Of a stretch of DNA of 64,000 bases, positions 15,701-30,230 are shown piece after piece. The DNA comes from Megachile rotundata. Taxonomy: Eukaryota > Arthropoda > Insecta > Hymenoptera > Megachilidae. Below the pieces are notes generated by a model. The model was not told the DNA's origin, did no database searches, and worked only from the letters and a program-made list of their open reading frames with translations. Positions within the stretch are counted from its first letter, which is position 1, and each line of letters opens with the position of its first letter. Position numbers and translations under genes: made by a program. Location of the stretch: positions 1 through 64,000 of the forward strand of contig NW_027473825.1 in assembly GCF_050947335.1 (NCBI RefSeq), in the 5' to 3' direction.

Positions 15701-17975
15701 ATCGATCATATATGCATAATATGGCTCATAATATGAGTTAGATTGATAATAGTAAGAGTAATAAGTATAGTAATTGTCGTTCTATCGATCATATAAGCAC
15801 AATATGGCTAATAATATGAGTTAGATTGATAATAGTAAGAGTAATAAGTATAGTAATTGTCGTTCTGTCGATCATATAAGCATAATATGGCTAATAATAT
15901 GAGTTAGATTGATAATAATAAGAGTAGTGAGTATAGTAATTGTCGTTCTATCGATCATATAAGCATAATACGGCTAATAATATGAGTTAGATTGATAATA
16001 ATGCGAGTAATAAGTATAGTAATTGTCGTTCTATCGATCATTTAAGCATAATATGGCTAATAATATGAGTTAGATTGATAATAATAAGAGTAATGAGCAT
16101 AGTAATTGTAGTTCTATCGGTCGTATCTGCATAATATGGTTAATAATATGAGTTAGATTGATAATAATAAGAGAAATGAGTATAGTAATTGTCGTTCTAT
16201 CGATCATATAAGCATAATATGGCTAATAATATGAGTTAGATCGATAATGATAAGAGTAATAAGTACAGTAATTGTCGTTCTATCGATCATATAAGCATAA
16301 TATGGATAATAATATGAGTTAGGTTGATAAAAATAAGAATCATAAGTATAGTAATTGTCGTTCTGTCGATCATACCTGCATAATATGGTTAATAATATGA
16401 GTTAGATTGATAATAGTGAGTGTAATAAGTATAGTAATTGTCGTTCTATCGATCATATCTGCATAATATGGGTAATAATATGAGTTAGATTGATGATAAT
16501 AAGAGTAATAAGTATAGTAATTGTCGTTTTATCGATCATATAAGCATAATACGGCTAATAATATGAGTTAGATTGATAATAATAAGAGTAATAAGTATAG
16601 TAATTGTAGTTCTATCGATCGTATCTGCATAATATGGTTAATAATATGAGTTAGATTCATAATAATAAGAGTAATAAGTATAGTAATTGTCGTTCTATCG
16701 ATCATTTAAGCATAATATGGCTAATAATATGAGTTAGATTGATAATAATAACAGTAATAAGTATAGTAATTGTCGTTCTATCGATAATATAAGCATAATA
16801 TGGCTAATAATATGAGTTAGATCGATAATGATAAGAGTAATAAGTACAGTAATTGTCGTTCTATCGATCATATATGCATAATATGGCTCATAATATGAGT
16901 TAGATTGATAATAGTAAGTGTAATAAGTATAGTAATTGTCGTTCTATCGATCATATATGCATAATATGGCTAATAATATGAGTTAGATTGATAATAGTAA
17001 GAGTAATAAGTATAGTAATTGTCGTTCTATCGATCATATAAGCACAATATGGCTAATAATATGAGTTAGATTGATAATAGTAAGAGTAATAAGTATAGTA
17101 ATTGTCGTTCTGTCGATCATATAAGCATAATATGGCTAATAACATGAGTTAGATTGATAATAATAAGAGTAGTGAGTATAGTAATTGTCGTTCTATCGAT
17201 CATATAAGCATAATGCGGCTAATAATATGAGTTAGATTGATAATAATAAGAGTAGTGCGTATAGTTATTGTCGTTCTATCGATCATATAAGCGTAATACG
17301 GCTAATAATATGAGTTAGATTGATAATAGTAAGAGTAATAAGTATAGTAATTGTCGTTCTATCGATCATTTAAGCATAATATGGCTAATAATATGAGTTA
17401 GATTGATAATAATAAGAGTAATGAGCATAGTAATTATAGTTCTATCGATCGTATCTGCATAATATGGTTAATAATATGAGGTAGATGGATAATAGTAAGA
17501 GTAATAAGTATAGTAATTGTCGTTCTATCGATCATATAAGCACAATATGGCTAATAATATGAGTTAGATTGATAATAGTAAGAGTAATAAGTATAGTAAT
17601 TGTCGTTCTGTCGATCATATAAGCATAATATGGCTAATAATATGAGTTAGATTGATAATAATAAGAGTAGTGAGTATAGTAATCGTCGTTCTATCGATCA
17701 TATAAGCATAATACGGCTAATAATATGAGTTAGATTGATAATAATAAGTGTAATAAGTATAGTAATTGTCGTTCTATCGATCATTTAAGCATAATACGGC
17801 TAATAATATGAGTTAGATTGATAATAATAAGAGTAATAAGTATAGTAATTGTAGTTCTATCGATCGTATCTGCATAATATGGTTAATAATATGAGTTAGA
17901 TTCATAATAATAAGAGTAATAAGTATAGTAATTGTCGTTCTATCGATCATATAAGCATAATATGGCTAATAATAT
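9795..17975 (+). repeat. Higher-order satellite block, copy B
   Basis: This block is collinear with the block from 1. Identical rare variants recur at offset 9794 up to about 13430, then at 9545 to about 16235, then at 10043 to about 17940. The offset changes are exactly 3 and 6 monomers (249 and 498 bp). Copy B lacks three monomers that the other copies have before the gtgattg variant (3901 in copy A, 13446 here). After about 17975 it switches to a different subtype order for 20 monomers, then resumes the copy A order at 19642 (offset 11703, 141 monomers). Confidence 0.88.
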
Positions 17976-19641
17976 GAGTTAGATTGATAATAGTAAGTGT
18001 AATAAGTATAGTAATTGTCGTTCTATCGATCATATATGCATAATATGGCTAATAATATGAGTTAGATTGATAATAGTAAGAGTAATAAGTATAGTAATTG
18101 TCGTTCTATCGATCATATAAGCACAATATGGCTAATAATATGAGTTAGATTGATAATAGTAAGAGTAATAAGTATAGTAATTGTCGTTCTGTCGATCATA
18201 TAAGCATAATATGGCTAATAATATGAGTTAGATTGATAATAATAAGAGTAATGAGCATAGTAATTGTAGTTCTATCGGTCGTATCTGCATAATATGGTTA
18301 ATAATATGAGTTAGATTGATAATAATAAGAGTAATGAGTATAGTAATTGTCGTTCTATCGATCATATATGCATAACATGGCTAATAATATGAGTTAGATT
18401 GATAATAGTAAGAGTAATAAGTATAGTAATTGTCGTTCTATCGATCATATAAGCACAATATGGCTAATAATATGAGTTAGATTGATAATAGTAAGAGTAA
18501 TAAGTATAGTAATTGTCGTTCTGTCGATCATATAAGCATAATATGGCTAATAATATGAGTTAGATTGATAATAGTAAGAGTAATAAGTATAGTAATTGTC
18601 GTTCTATCGATCATATAAGCACAATATGGCTAATAATATGAGTTAGATTGATAATAGTAAGAGTAATAAGTATAGTAATTGTCGTTCTGTCGATCATATA
18701 AGCATAATATGGCTAATAATATGAGTTAGATTGATAATAATAAGAGTAGTGAGTATAGTAATTGTCGTTCTATCGATCATATTAGCATAATACGGCTAAT
18801 AATATGAGTTAGATTGATAATAATAAGAGAAATGAGTATAGTAATTGTAGTTCTATCGATCATATTTGCATAATATGGTTAATAATATGAGTTAGATTCA
18901 TAATAATAAGAGTAATAAGTATAGTAATTGTCGTTCTATCGATCATATAAGCATAATATGGCTAATAATATGAGTTAGATCGATAATGATAAGAGTAATA
19001 AGTACAGTAATTGTCGTTCTATCGATCATATATGCATAACATGGCTAATAATATGAGTCAGATTGATAATAGTAAGAGTAATAAGTATAGTAATTGTCGT
19101 TCTATCGATCATATAAGCACAATATGGCTAATAATATGAGTTAGATTGATAATAGTAAGAGTAATAAGTATAGTAATTGTCGTTCTGTCGATCATATAAG
19201 CACAATATGGCTAATAATATGAGTTAGATTGATAATAGTAAGAGTAATAAGTATAGTAATTGTCGTTCTGTCGATCATATAAGCATAATATGGCTAATAA
19301 TATGCGTTAGATTGATAATAATAAGAGTAGTGAGTATAGTAATTGTCGTTCTATCGATCATATAAGCATAATGCGGCTAATAATATGAGTTAGATTGATA
19401 ATAATAAGAGTAATAAGTATAGTAATTGTCGTTCTATCGATCATTTAAGCATAATACGGCTAATAATATGAGATAGATTGATAATAATAAGAGTAATAAG
19501 TATAGTAATTGTAGTTCTATCGATCGTATCTGCATAATATGGTTAATAATATGAGTTAGATTCATAATAATAAGAGTAATAAGTATAGTAATTGTCGTTC
19601 TATCGATCATTTAAGCATAATATGGCTAATAATATGAGTTG
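17940..19641 (+). repeat. 20-monomer segment interrupting copy B order
   Basis: Relative to 7921-7939 in the first block, about 1660 bp (20 monomers) of other subtypes lie here. The same subtype order is found from about 33960 (offset 16019, 193 monomers), from about 39355 and from about 51555. The rare agtcag change at 19056 is shared with 52671 but not with the related copy at 35075. The two ends fall in matching monomer phase, as expected for exchange between misaligned arrays. Whether this is an insertion here or a loss in the 7.9-kb region cannot be decided from the window alone. Confidence 0.75.
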
Positions 19642-21359
19642 GGTTGATAATAGTAAGAGTAGTGAGTATAGTAATTGTCGTTCTATCGATCATATAAGCA
19701 TAATATGGCTAATAATATGAGTAAGTTTGATAATAATAATAGTAATAAGTATAGTAATAGTCGTTCTATCGATCATTTAAGCATAATATGGCTAATAATA
19801 TGAGTTAGATTGGTAATAATAAGAGTAATAAGTATAGTAAATGTCGTGCTATCGATCATATCTGCCTAATATGGTTAATAACATGAGTTAGATCGATAAT
19901 GATAAGAGTAATAAGTACAGTAATTGTCGTTCTATCGATCATATATGCATAATATGGCTAATAATATGAGTTAGATTGATAATAATGAGAGTAATGAGTA
20001 TAGTAATTGTAGTTCTATGGATCATATCTGCATAATATGGTTAATAATATGAGTTAGATTCATAATAATAAGAGTAATAAGTATAGTAATTGTCGTTCTA
20101 TCGATCATTTAAGCATAATATGGCTAATAATATGAGTTAGATTGATAATAATAACAGTAATAAGTACAGTAATTGTCGTTCTATCGATCATATAAGCATA
20201 ATATGGCTAATAACATGAGTTAGATCGATAATGATAAGAGTAATAAGTACAGTAATTGTCGTTCTATCGATCATATATGCATAATATGGCTAATAATATG
20301 AGTTAGATTGATAATAATAAGAGTAATGAGTATAGTAATTGTAGTTCTATGGATCATATGTGCATAATATGGTTAATAATATGAGTTAGATTCATAACAA
20401 TAAGAGTAATAAGTATAGTAATTGTCGTTCTATCGATCATTTAAGCATAATATGGCTAATAATATGAGTTAGATTGATAATAGTAAGAGTAATAAGTATA
20501 GTAATTGTCGTTCTATCGATCATATAAGCACAATATGGCTAATAATATGAGTTAGATTGATAATAGTAAGAGTAATAAGTATAGTAATTGTCGTTCTATC
20601 GATCATTTAAGCACAATATGGCTAATAATATGAGTTAGATTGATAATAATAAGAGTAATAAGTAAAGTGATTGTCGTTCTATCGATCAAATTAGCATAAT
20701 ATGGTTAATAATGTGAGTTAGATTGATAACAGTGAGTGTAATAAGTATAGTAATTGTCGTTCTGTCGATCATATAAGCATAATATGGTTAATAATATGAG
20801 TTAGGTTGATAATAATAAGAGGAATAAGTATAGTAAATTTCGTGCTATCGATCATATCTGCATAATATGGCTAATAATATGAGTTAGATTGATAATAGTA
20901 AGTGTAATAAGTATAGTAATCGTCGTTCTGTCGATCATATAAGCATAATATGGCTAATATTATGAGTTAGATTGATAATAATAAGAGTAGTGAGTATAGT
21001 AACTGTCGTTCTATCGATCATATAAGCATAATGCGGCTAATAATATGAGTTAGATTGATAATAATAAGAGTAATAAGTATAGTAATTGTCGTTCTATCGA
21101 TCATTTAAGCATACTATGGCTAATAATATGAGTTAGATTGATAATAATAAGAGTAATGAGTATAGTAATTATAGTTCTGTCGCTCATATCTGCATAATAT
21201 GGTTAATAATATGAGTTAGATTCATAATAATAAGAGTAATAAGTATAGTAATTGTCGTTCTATCGATCATTTAAGCATAATATGGATAATTATATGAGTT
21301 AGATTGATAATAATAAGAGTAATAAGTATAGTAATTGTCGTTCTATCGATCATATAAGC

Positions 21360-24300
21360 ATAATATGGCTAATAACATGAGTTAGATCGATAATGATAAG
21401 AGTAATAAGTACAGTAATTGTCGTTCTATCGATCATATATCCATAATATGGCTAATAATATGAGTTAGATTGATAATAATAAGAGTAATGAGTATAGTAA
21501 TTGTAGTTCTATGGATCATATCTGCATAATATGGTTAATAATATGAGTTAGATTCATAATAATAAGAGTAATAAGTATAGTAATTGTCGTTCTATCGATC
21601 ATTTAAGCATAATATGGCTAATAATATGAGTTAGGTTGATAAAAATAAGAATAATAAGTATAGTAATTGTCGTTCTGTCGATCATATAAGCATAATATGG
21701 CTAATAATATGAGTTACATTGATAATAATAAGAGTAATAAGTATAGTAATTGTAGTTCTATCGATCGTATCTGCATAATATGGTTAATAATATGAGTTAG
21801 ATTCATAATAATAAGAGTAATAAGTATAGTAATTGTCGTTCTATCGATCATTTAAGCATAATATGGCTAATAATATGAGTTCGATTGATAATAGTAAGTG
21901 TAATAAGTATAGTAATTGTCGTTCTATCGATCATATATGCATAATATGGCTAATAATATGAGTTAGATTGATAAAAATAAGAATAATAAGTATAGTAATT
22001 GTCGTTCTGTCGATCATATCTGCATAATATGGTTAATAACATGAGTTAGATCGATAATGATAAGAGTAATAAGTACAGTAATTGTCGTTCTGTCGATCAT
22101 ATATGCATAATATGGCTAATAATATGAGTTAGATTGATAATAATAAGAGTAATGAGCATAGTAATTGTAGTTCTATCGGTCGTATCTGCATAATATGGTT
22201 AATAATATGAGTTAGATTGATAATAATAAGAGAAATGAGTATAGTAATTGTAGTTCTATCGATCATATCTGCATAATGTGGTTAATAATATGAGTTAGAT
22301 TCATAATAATAAGAGTAATAAGTATAGTAATTGTCGTTCTATCGATCATATAAGCATAATATGGCTAATAATATGAGTTAGATCGATAATGATAAGAGTA
22401 ATAAGTACAGTAATTGTCGTTCTATCGATCACATATGCATAACATGGCTAATAATATGAGTTAGATTGATAATAGTAAGAGTAATAAGTATAGTAATTGT
22501 CGTTCTATCGATCATATAAGCACAATATGGCTAATAATATGAGTTAGATTGATAATAGTAAGAGTAATAAGTATAGTAATTGTCGTTCTATCGATCATAT
22601 AGGCATAATATGGCTAATAATATGAGTTAGATTGATAATAATAAGAGTAATAAGTATAGTAATTGTCGTTCTATCGATCATTTAAGCACAATATGGCTAA
22701 TAATATGAGTTAGATTGATAATAATAAGAGTAATAAGTATAGTGATTGTCGTTCTATCGATCAAATTTGCATAATATGGTTAATAATGTGAGTTAGATTG
22801 ATAACAGTGAGTGTAATAAGTATAGTAATTGTCGTTCTATCGATCATTTAAGCATAATATGGCTAATAATATGAGTTAGATTGATAATAATAAGAGTAAT
22901 GAGCATAGTAATTGTAGTTCTATCGGTCGTATCTGCATAATATGGTTAATAATATGAGTTAGATTGATAATAATAAGAGAAATGAGTATAGTAATTGTCG
23001 TTCTATCGATCATATAAGCATAATATGGCTAATAATATGAGTTAGATCGATAATGATAAGAGTAATAAGTACAGTAATTGTCGTTCTATCGATCATATAA
23101 GCATAATATGGATAATAATATGAGTTAGGTTGATAAAAATAAGAATCATAAGTATAGTAATTGTCGTTCTGTCGATCATACCTGCATAATATGGTTAATA
23201 ATATGAGTTAGATTGATAATAGTGAGTGTAATAAGTATAGTAATTGTCGTTCTATCGATCATATCTGCATAATATGGGTAATAATATGAGTTAGATTGAT
23301 GATAATAAGAGTAATAAGTATAGTAATTGTCGTTTTATCGATCATATAAGCATAATACGGCTAATAATATGAGTTAGATTGATAATAATAAGAGTAATAA
23401 GTATAGTAATTGTAGTTCTATCGATCGTATCTGCATAATATGGTTAATAATATGAGTTAGATTCATAATAATAAGAGTAATAAGTATAGTAATTGTCGTT
23501 CTATCGATCATTTAAGCATAATATGGCTAATAATATGAGTTAGATTGATAATAATAACAGTAATAAGTATAGTAATTGTCGTTCTATCGATAATATAAGC
23601 ATAATATGGCTAATAATATGAGTTAGATCGATAATGATAAGAGTAATAAGTACAGTAATTGTCGTTCTATCGATCATATATGCATAATATGGCTCATAAT
23701 ATGAGTTAGATTGATAATAGTAAGTGTAATAAGTATAGTAATTGTCGTTCTATCGATCATATATGCATAATATGGCTAATAATATGAGTTAGATTGATAA
23801 TAGTAAGAGTAATAAGTATAGTAATTGTCGTTCTATCGATCATATAAGCACAATATGGCTAATAATATGAGTTAGATTGATAATAGTAAGAGTAATAAGT
23901 ATAGTAATTGTCGTTCTGTCGATCATATAAGCATAATATGGCTAATAACATGAGTTAGATTGATAATAATAAGAGTAGTGAGTATAGTAATTGTCGTTCT
24001 ATCGATCATATAAGCATAATGCGGCTAATAATATGAGTTAGATTGATAATAATAAGAGTAGTGCGTATAGTTATTGTCGTTCTATCGATCATATAAGCGT
24101 AATACGGCTAATAATATGAGTTAGATTGATAATAGTAAGAGTAATAAGTATAGTAATTGTCGTTCTATCGATCATTTAAGCATAATATGGCTAATAATAT
24201 GAGTTAGATTGATAATAATAAGAGTAATGAGCATAGTAATTGTAGTTCTATCGATCGTATCTGCATAATATGGTTAATAATATGAGTTAGATGGATAATA

Positions 24301-27300
24301 GTAAGAGTAATAAGTATAGTAATTGTCGTTCTATCGATCATATAAGCACAATATGGCTAATAATATGAGTTAGATTGATAATAGTAAGAGTAATAAGTAT
24401 AGTAATTGTCGTTCTGTCGATCATATAAGCATAATATGGCTAATAATATGAGTTAGATTGATAATAATAAGAGTAGTGAGTATAGTAATCGTCGTTCTAT
24501 CGATCATATAAGCATAATACGGCTAATAATATGAGTTAGATTGATAATAATAAGTGTAATAAGTATAGTAATTGTCGTTCTATCGATCATTTAAGCATAA
24601 TACGGCTAATAATATGAGTTAGATTGATAATAATAAGAGTAATAAGTATAGTAATTGTAGTTCTATCGATCGTATCTGCATAATATGGTTAATAATATGA
24701 GTTAGATTCATAATAATAAGAGTAATAAGTATAGTAATTGTCGTTCTATCGATCATTTAAGCATAATATGGCTAATAATATGAGTTAGGTTGATAATAGT
24801 AAGAGTAGTGAGTATAGTAATTGTCGTTCTATCGATCATATAAGCATAATATGGCTAATAATATGAGTAAGTTTGATAATAATAATAGTAATAAGTATAG
24901 TAATAGTCGTTCTATCGATCATTTAAGCATAATATGGCTAATAATATGAGTTAGATTGGTAATAATAAGAGTAATAAGTATAGTAAATGTCGTGCTATCG
25001 ATCATATCTGCCTAATATGGTTAATAACATGAGTTAGATCGATAATGATAAGAGTAATAAGTACAGTAATTGTCGTTCTATCGATCATATATGCATAATA
25101 TGGCTAATAATATGAGTTAGATTGATAATAATGAGAGTAATGAGTATAGTAATTGTAGTTCTATGGATCATATCTGCATAATATGGTTAATAATATGAGT
25201 TAGATTCATAATAATAAGAGTAATAAGTATAGTAATTTTCGTTCTATCGATCATTTAAGCATAATATGTCTAATAATATGAGTTAGGTTGATAAAAATAA
25301 GAATAATAAGTATAGTGATTGTCGTTCTGTCGATCATATAAGCATAATATGGCTAATAATATGAGTTAGAATGATAATAATAAGAGTAATAAGTACAGTA
25401 ATTGTCGTTCTATCGATCATATATGCATAATATGGCTCATAATATGAGTTAGATTGATAATAGTAAGTGTAATAAGTATAGTAATTGTCGTTCTATCGAT
25501 CATATATGCATAATATGGCTAATAATATGAGTTAGATTGATAATAGTAAGAGTAATAAGTATAGTAATTGTCGTTCTATCGATCATATAAGCACAATATG
25601 GCTAATAATATGAGTTAGATTGATAATAGTAAGAGTAATAAGTATAGTAATTGTCGTTCTATCGATCATTTAAGCATAATATGGCTAATAATATGAGTTA
25701 GATTGATAATAATAACAGTAATAAGTACAGTAATTGTCGTTCTATCGATAATATAAGCATAATATGGCTAATAATATGAGTTAGATTGATAATAATAACA
25801 GTAATAAGTACAGTAATTGTCGTTCTATCGATAATATAAGCATAATATGGCTAATAATATGAGTTAGATTGATAATAATAACAGTAATAAGTACAGTAAT
25901 TGTCGTTCTATCGATAATATAAGCATAATATGGCTAATAACATGAGTTAGATCGATAATGATAAGAGTAATAAGTACAGTAATTGTCGTTCTATCGATCA
26001 TATATCCATAATATGGCTAATAATATGAGTTAGATTGATAATAATAAGAGTAATGAGTATAGTAATTGTAGTTCTATGGATCATATCTGCATAATATGGT
26101 TAATAATATGAGTTAGATTCATAATAATAAGAGTAATAAGTATAGTAATTGTCGTTCTATCGATCATTTAAGCATAATATGGCTAATAATATGAGTTAGG
26201 TTGATAAAAATAAGAATAATAAGTATAGTAATTGTCGTTCTGTCGATCATATAAGCATAATATGGCTAATAATATGAGTTACATTGATAATAATAAGAGT
26301 AATAAGTATAGTAATTGTAGTTCTATCGATCGTATCTGCATAATATGGTTAATAATATGAGTTAGATTCATAATAATAAGAGTAATAAGTATAGTAATTG
26401 TCGTTCTATCGATCATTTAAGCATAATATGGCTAATAATATGAGTTCGATTGATAATAGTAAGTGTAATAAGTATAGTAATTGTCGTTCTATCGATCATA
26501 TATGCATAATATGGCTAATAATATGAGTTAGATTGATAAAAATAAGAATAATAAGTATAGTAATTGTCGTTCTGTCGATCATATCTGCATAATATGGTTA
26601 ATAACATGAGTTAGATCGATAATGATAAGAGTAATAAGTACAGTAATTGTCGTTCTGTCGATCATATATGCATAATATGGCTAATAATATGAGTTAGATT
26701 GATAATAATAAGAGTAATGAGCATAGTAATTGTAGTTCTATCGGTCGTATCTGCATAATATGGTTAATAATATGAGTTAGATTGATAATAATAAGAGAAA
26801 TGAGTATAGTAATTGTAGTTCTATCGATCATATCTGCATAATGTGGTTAATAATATGAGTTAGATTCATAATAATAAGAGTAATAAGTATAGTAATTGTC
26901 GTTCTATCGATCATATAAGCATAATATGGCTAATAATATGAGTTAGATCGATAATGATAAGAGTAATAAGTACAGTAATTGTCGTTCTATCGATCACATA
27001 TGCATAACATGGCTAATAATATGAGTTAGATTGATAATAGTAAGAGTAATAAGTATAGTAATTGTCGTTCTATCGATCATATAAGCACAATATGGCTAAT
27101 AATATGAGTTAGATTGATAATAGTAAGAGTAATAAGTATAGTAATTGTCGTTCTATCGATCATATAGGCATAATATGGCTAATAATATGAGTTAGATTGA
27201 TAATAATAAGAGTAATAAGTATAGTAATTGTCGTTCTATCGATCATTTAAGCACAATATGGCTAATAATATGAGTTAGATTGATAATAATAAGAGTAATA

Positions 27301-30230
27301 AGTATAGTGATTGTCGTTCTATCGATCAAATTTGCATAATATGGTTAATAATGTGAGTTAGATTGATAACAGTGAGTGTAATAAGTATAGTAATTGTCGT
27401 TCTATCGATCATTTAAGCATAATATGGCTAATAATATGAGTTAGATTGATAATAATAAGAGTAATGAGCATAGTAATTGTAGTTCTATCGGTCGTATCTG
27501 CATAATATGGTTAATAATATGAGTTAGATTGATAATAATAAGAGAAATGAGTATAGTAATTGTCGTTCTATCGATCATATAAGCATAATATGGCTAATAA
27601 TATGAGTTAGATCGATAATGATAAGAGTAATAAGTACAGTAATTGTCGTTCTATCGATCATATAAGCATAATATGGATAATAATATGAGTTAGGTTGATA
27701 AAAATAAGAATCATAAGTATAGTAATTGTCGTTCTGTCGATCATACCTGCATAATATGGTTAATAATATGAGTTAGATTGATAATAGTGAGTGTAATAAG
27801 TATAGTAATTGTCGTTCTATCGATCATATCTGCATAATATGGGTAATAATATGAGTTAGATTGATGATAATAAGAGTAATAAGTATAGTAATTGTCGTTT
27901 TATCGATCATATAAGCATAATACGGCTAATAATATGAGTTAGATTGATAATAATAAGAGTAATAAGTATAGTAATTGTAGTTCTATCGATCATATCTGCA
28001 TAATATGGTTAATAATATGAGTTAGATTCATAATAATAAGAGTAATAAGTATAGTAATTGTCGTTCTATCGATCATTTAAGCATAATATGGCTAATAATA
28101 TGAGTTAGATTGATAATAATAACAGTAATAAGTATAGTAATTGTCGTTCTATCGATAATATAAGCATAATATGGCTAATAATATGAGTTAGATCGATAAT
28201 GATAAGAGTAATAAGTACAGTAATTGTCGTTCTATCGATCATATATGCATAATATGGCTCATAATATGAGTTAGATTGATAATAGTAAGTGTAATAAGTA
28301 TAGTAATTGTCGTTCTATCGATCATATATGCATAATATGGCTAATAATATGAGTTAGATTGATAATAGTAAGAGTAATAAGTATAGTAATTGTCGTTCTA
28401 TCGATCATATAAGCACAATATGGCTAATAATATGAGTTAGATTGATAATAGTAAGAGTAATAAGTATAGTAATTGTCGTTCTGTCGATCATATAAGCATA
28501 ATATGGCTAATAACATGAGTTAGATTGATAATAATAAGAGTAGTGAGTATAGTAATTGTCGTTCTATCGATCATATAAGCATAATGCGGCTAATAATATG
28601 AGTTAGATTGATAATAATAAGAGTAGTGCGTATAGTTATTGTCGTTCTATCGATCATATAAGCGTAATACGGCTAATAATATGAGTTAGATTGATAATAG
28701 TAAGAGTAATAAGTATAGTAATTGTCGTTCTATCGATCATTTAAGCATAATATGGCTAATAATATGAGTTAGATTGATAATAATAAGAGTAATGAGCATA
28801 GTAATTGTAGTTCTATCGATCGTATCTGCATAATATGGTTAATAATATGAGTTAGATGGATAATAGTAAGAGTAATAAGTATAGTAATTGTCGTTCTATC
28901 GATCATATAAGCACAATATGGCTAATAATATGAGTTAGATTGATAATAGTAAGAGTAATAAGTATAGTAATTGTCGTTCTGTCGATCATATAAGCATAAT
29001 ATGGCTAATAATATGAGTTAGATTGATAATAATAAGAGTAGTGAGTATAGTAATCGTCGTTCTATCGATCATATAAGCATAATACGGCTAATAATATGAG
29101 TTAGATTGATAATAATAAGTGTAATAAGTATAGTAATTGTCGTTCTATCGATCATTTAAGCATAATACGGCTAATAATATGAGTTAGATTGATAATAATA
29201 AGAGTAATAAGTATAGTAATTGTAGTTCTATCGATCGTATCTGCATAATATGGTTAATAATATGAGTTAGATTCATAATAATAAGAGTAATAAGTATAGT
29301 AATTGTCGTTCTATCGATCATTTAAGCATAATATGGCTAATAATATGAGTTAGGTTGATAATAGTAAGAGTAGTGAGTATAGTAATTGTCGTTCTATCGA
29401 TCATATAAGCATAATATGGCTAATAATATGAGTAAGTTTGATAATAATAATAGTAATAAGTATAGTAATAGTCGTTCTATCGATCATTTAAGCATAATAT
29501 GGCTAATAATATGAGTTAGATTGGTAATAATAAGAGTAATAAGTATAGTAAATGTCGTGCTATCGATCATATCTGCCTAATATGGTTAATAACATGAGTT
29601 AGATCGATAATGATAAGAGTAATAAGTACAGTAATTGTCGTTCTATCGATCATATATGCATAATATGGCTAATAATATGAGTTAGATTGATAATAATGAG
29701 AGTAATGAGTATAGTAATTGTAGTTCTATGGATCATATCTGCATAATATGGTTAATAATATGAGTTAGATTCATAATAATAAGAGTAATAAGTATAGTAA
29801 TTTTCGTTCTATCGATCATTTAAGCATAATATGTCTAATAATATGAGTTAGGTTGATAAAAATAAGAATAATAAGTATAGTAATTGTCGTTCTGTCGATC
29901 ATATAAGCATAATATGGCTAATAATATGAGTTAGAATGATAATAATAAGAGTAATAAGTACAGTAATTGTCGTTCTATCGATCATATATGCATAATATGG
30001 CTCATAATATGAGTTAGATTGATAATAGTAAGTGTAATAAGTATAGTAATTGTCGTTCTATCGATCATATATGCATAATATGGCTAATAATATGAGTTAG
30101 ATTGATAATAGTAAGAGTAATAAGTATAGTAATTGTCGTTCTATCGATCATATAAGCACAATATGGCTAATAATATGAGTTAGATTGATAATAGTAAGAG
30201 TAATAAGTATAGTAATTGTCGTTCTGTCGA
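21360..30230 (+). repeat. 55-monomer (4565 bp) higher-order duplication
   Basis: Two copies of a subtype series are offset by exactly 4565 bp (55 x 83). Markers: gttacattg at 21713/26278, the gttagatgg variant with atggataata at 24291/28856, and atagtaaatg at 24980/29545. The first copy starts near 21360, where its left flank differs from that at 25925, and similarity runs to about 25650 and 30215. The copies differ by a few substitutions, for example tagtgatt at 25314 against tagtaatt. About 275 bp of other monomers (several cgataatata-type units) separate the copies. Confidence 0.85.
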
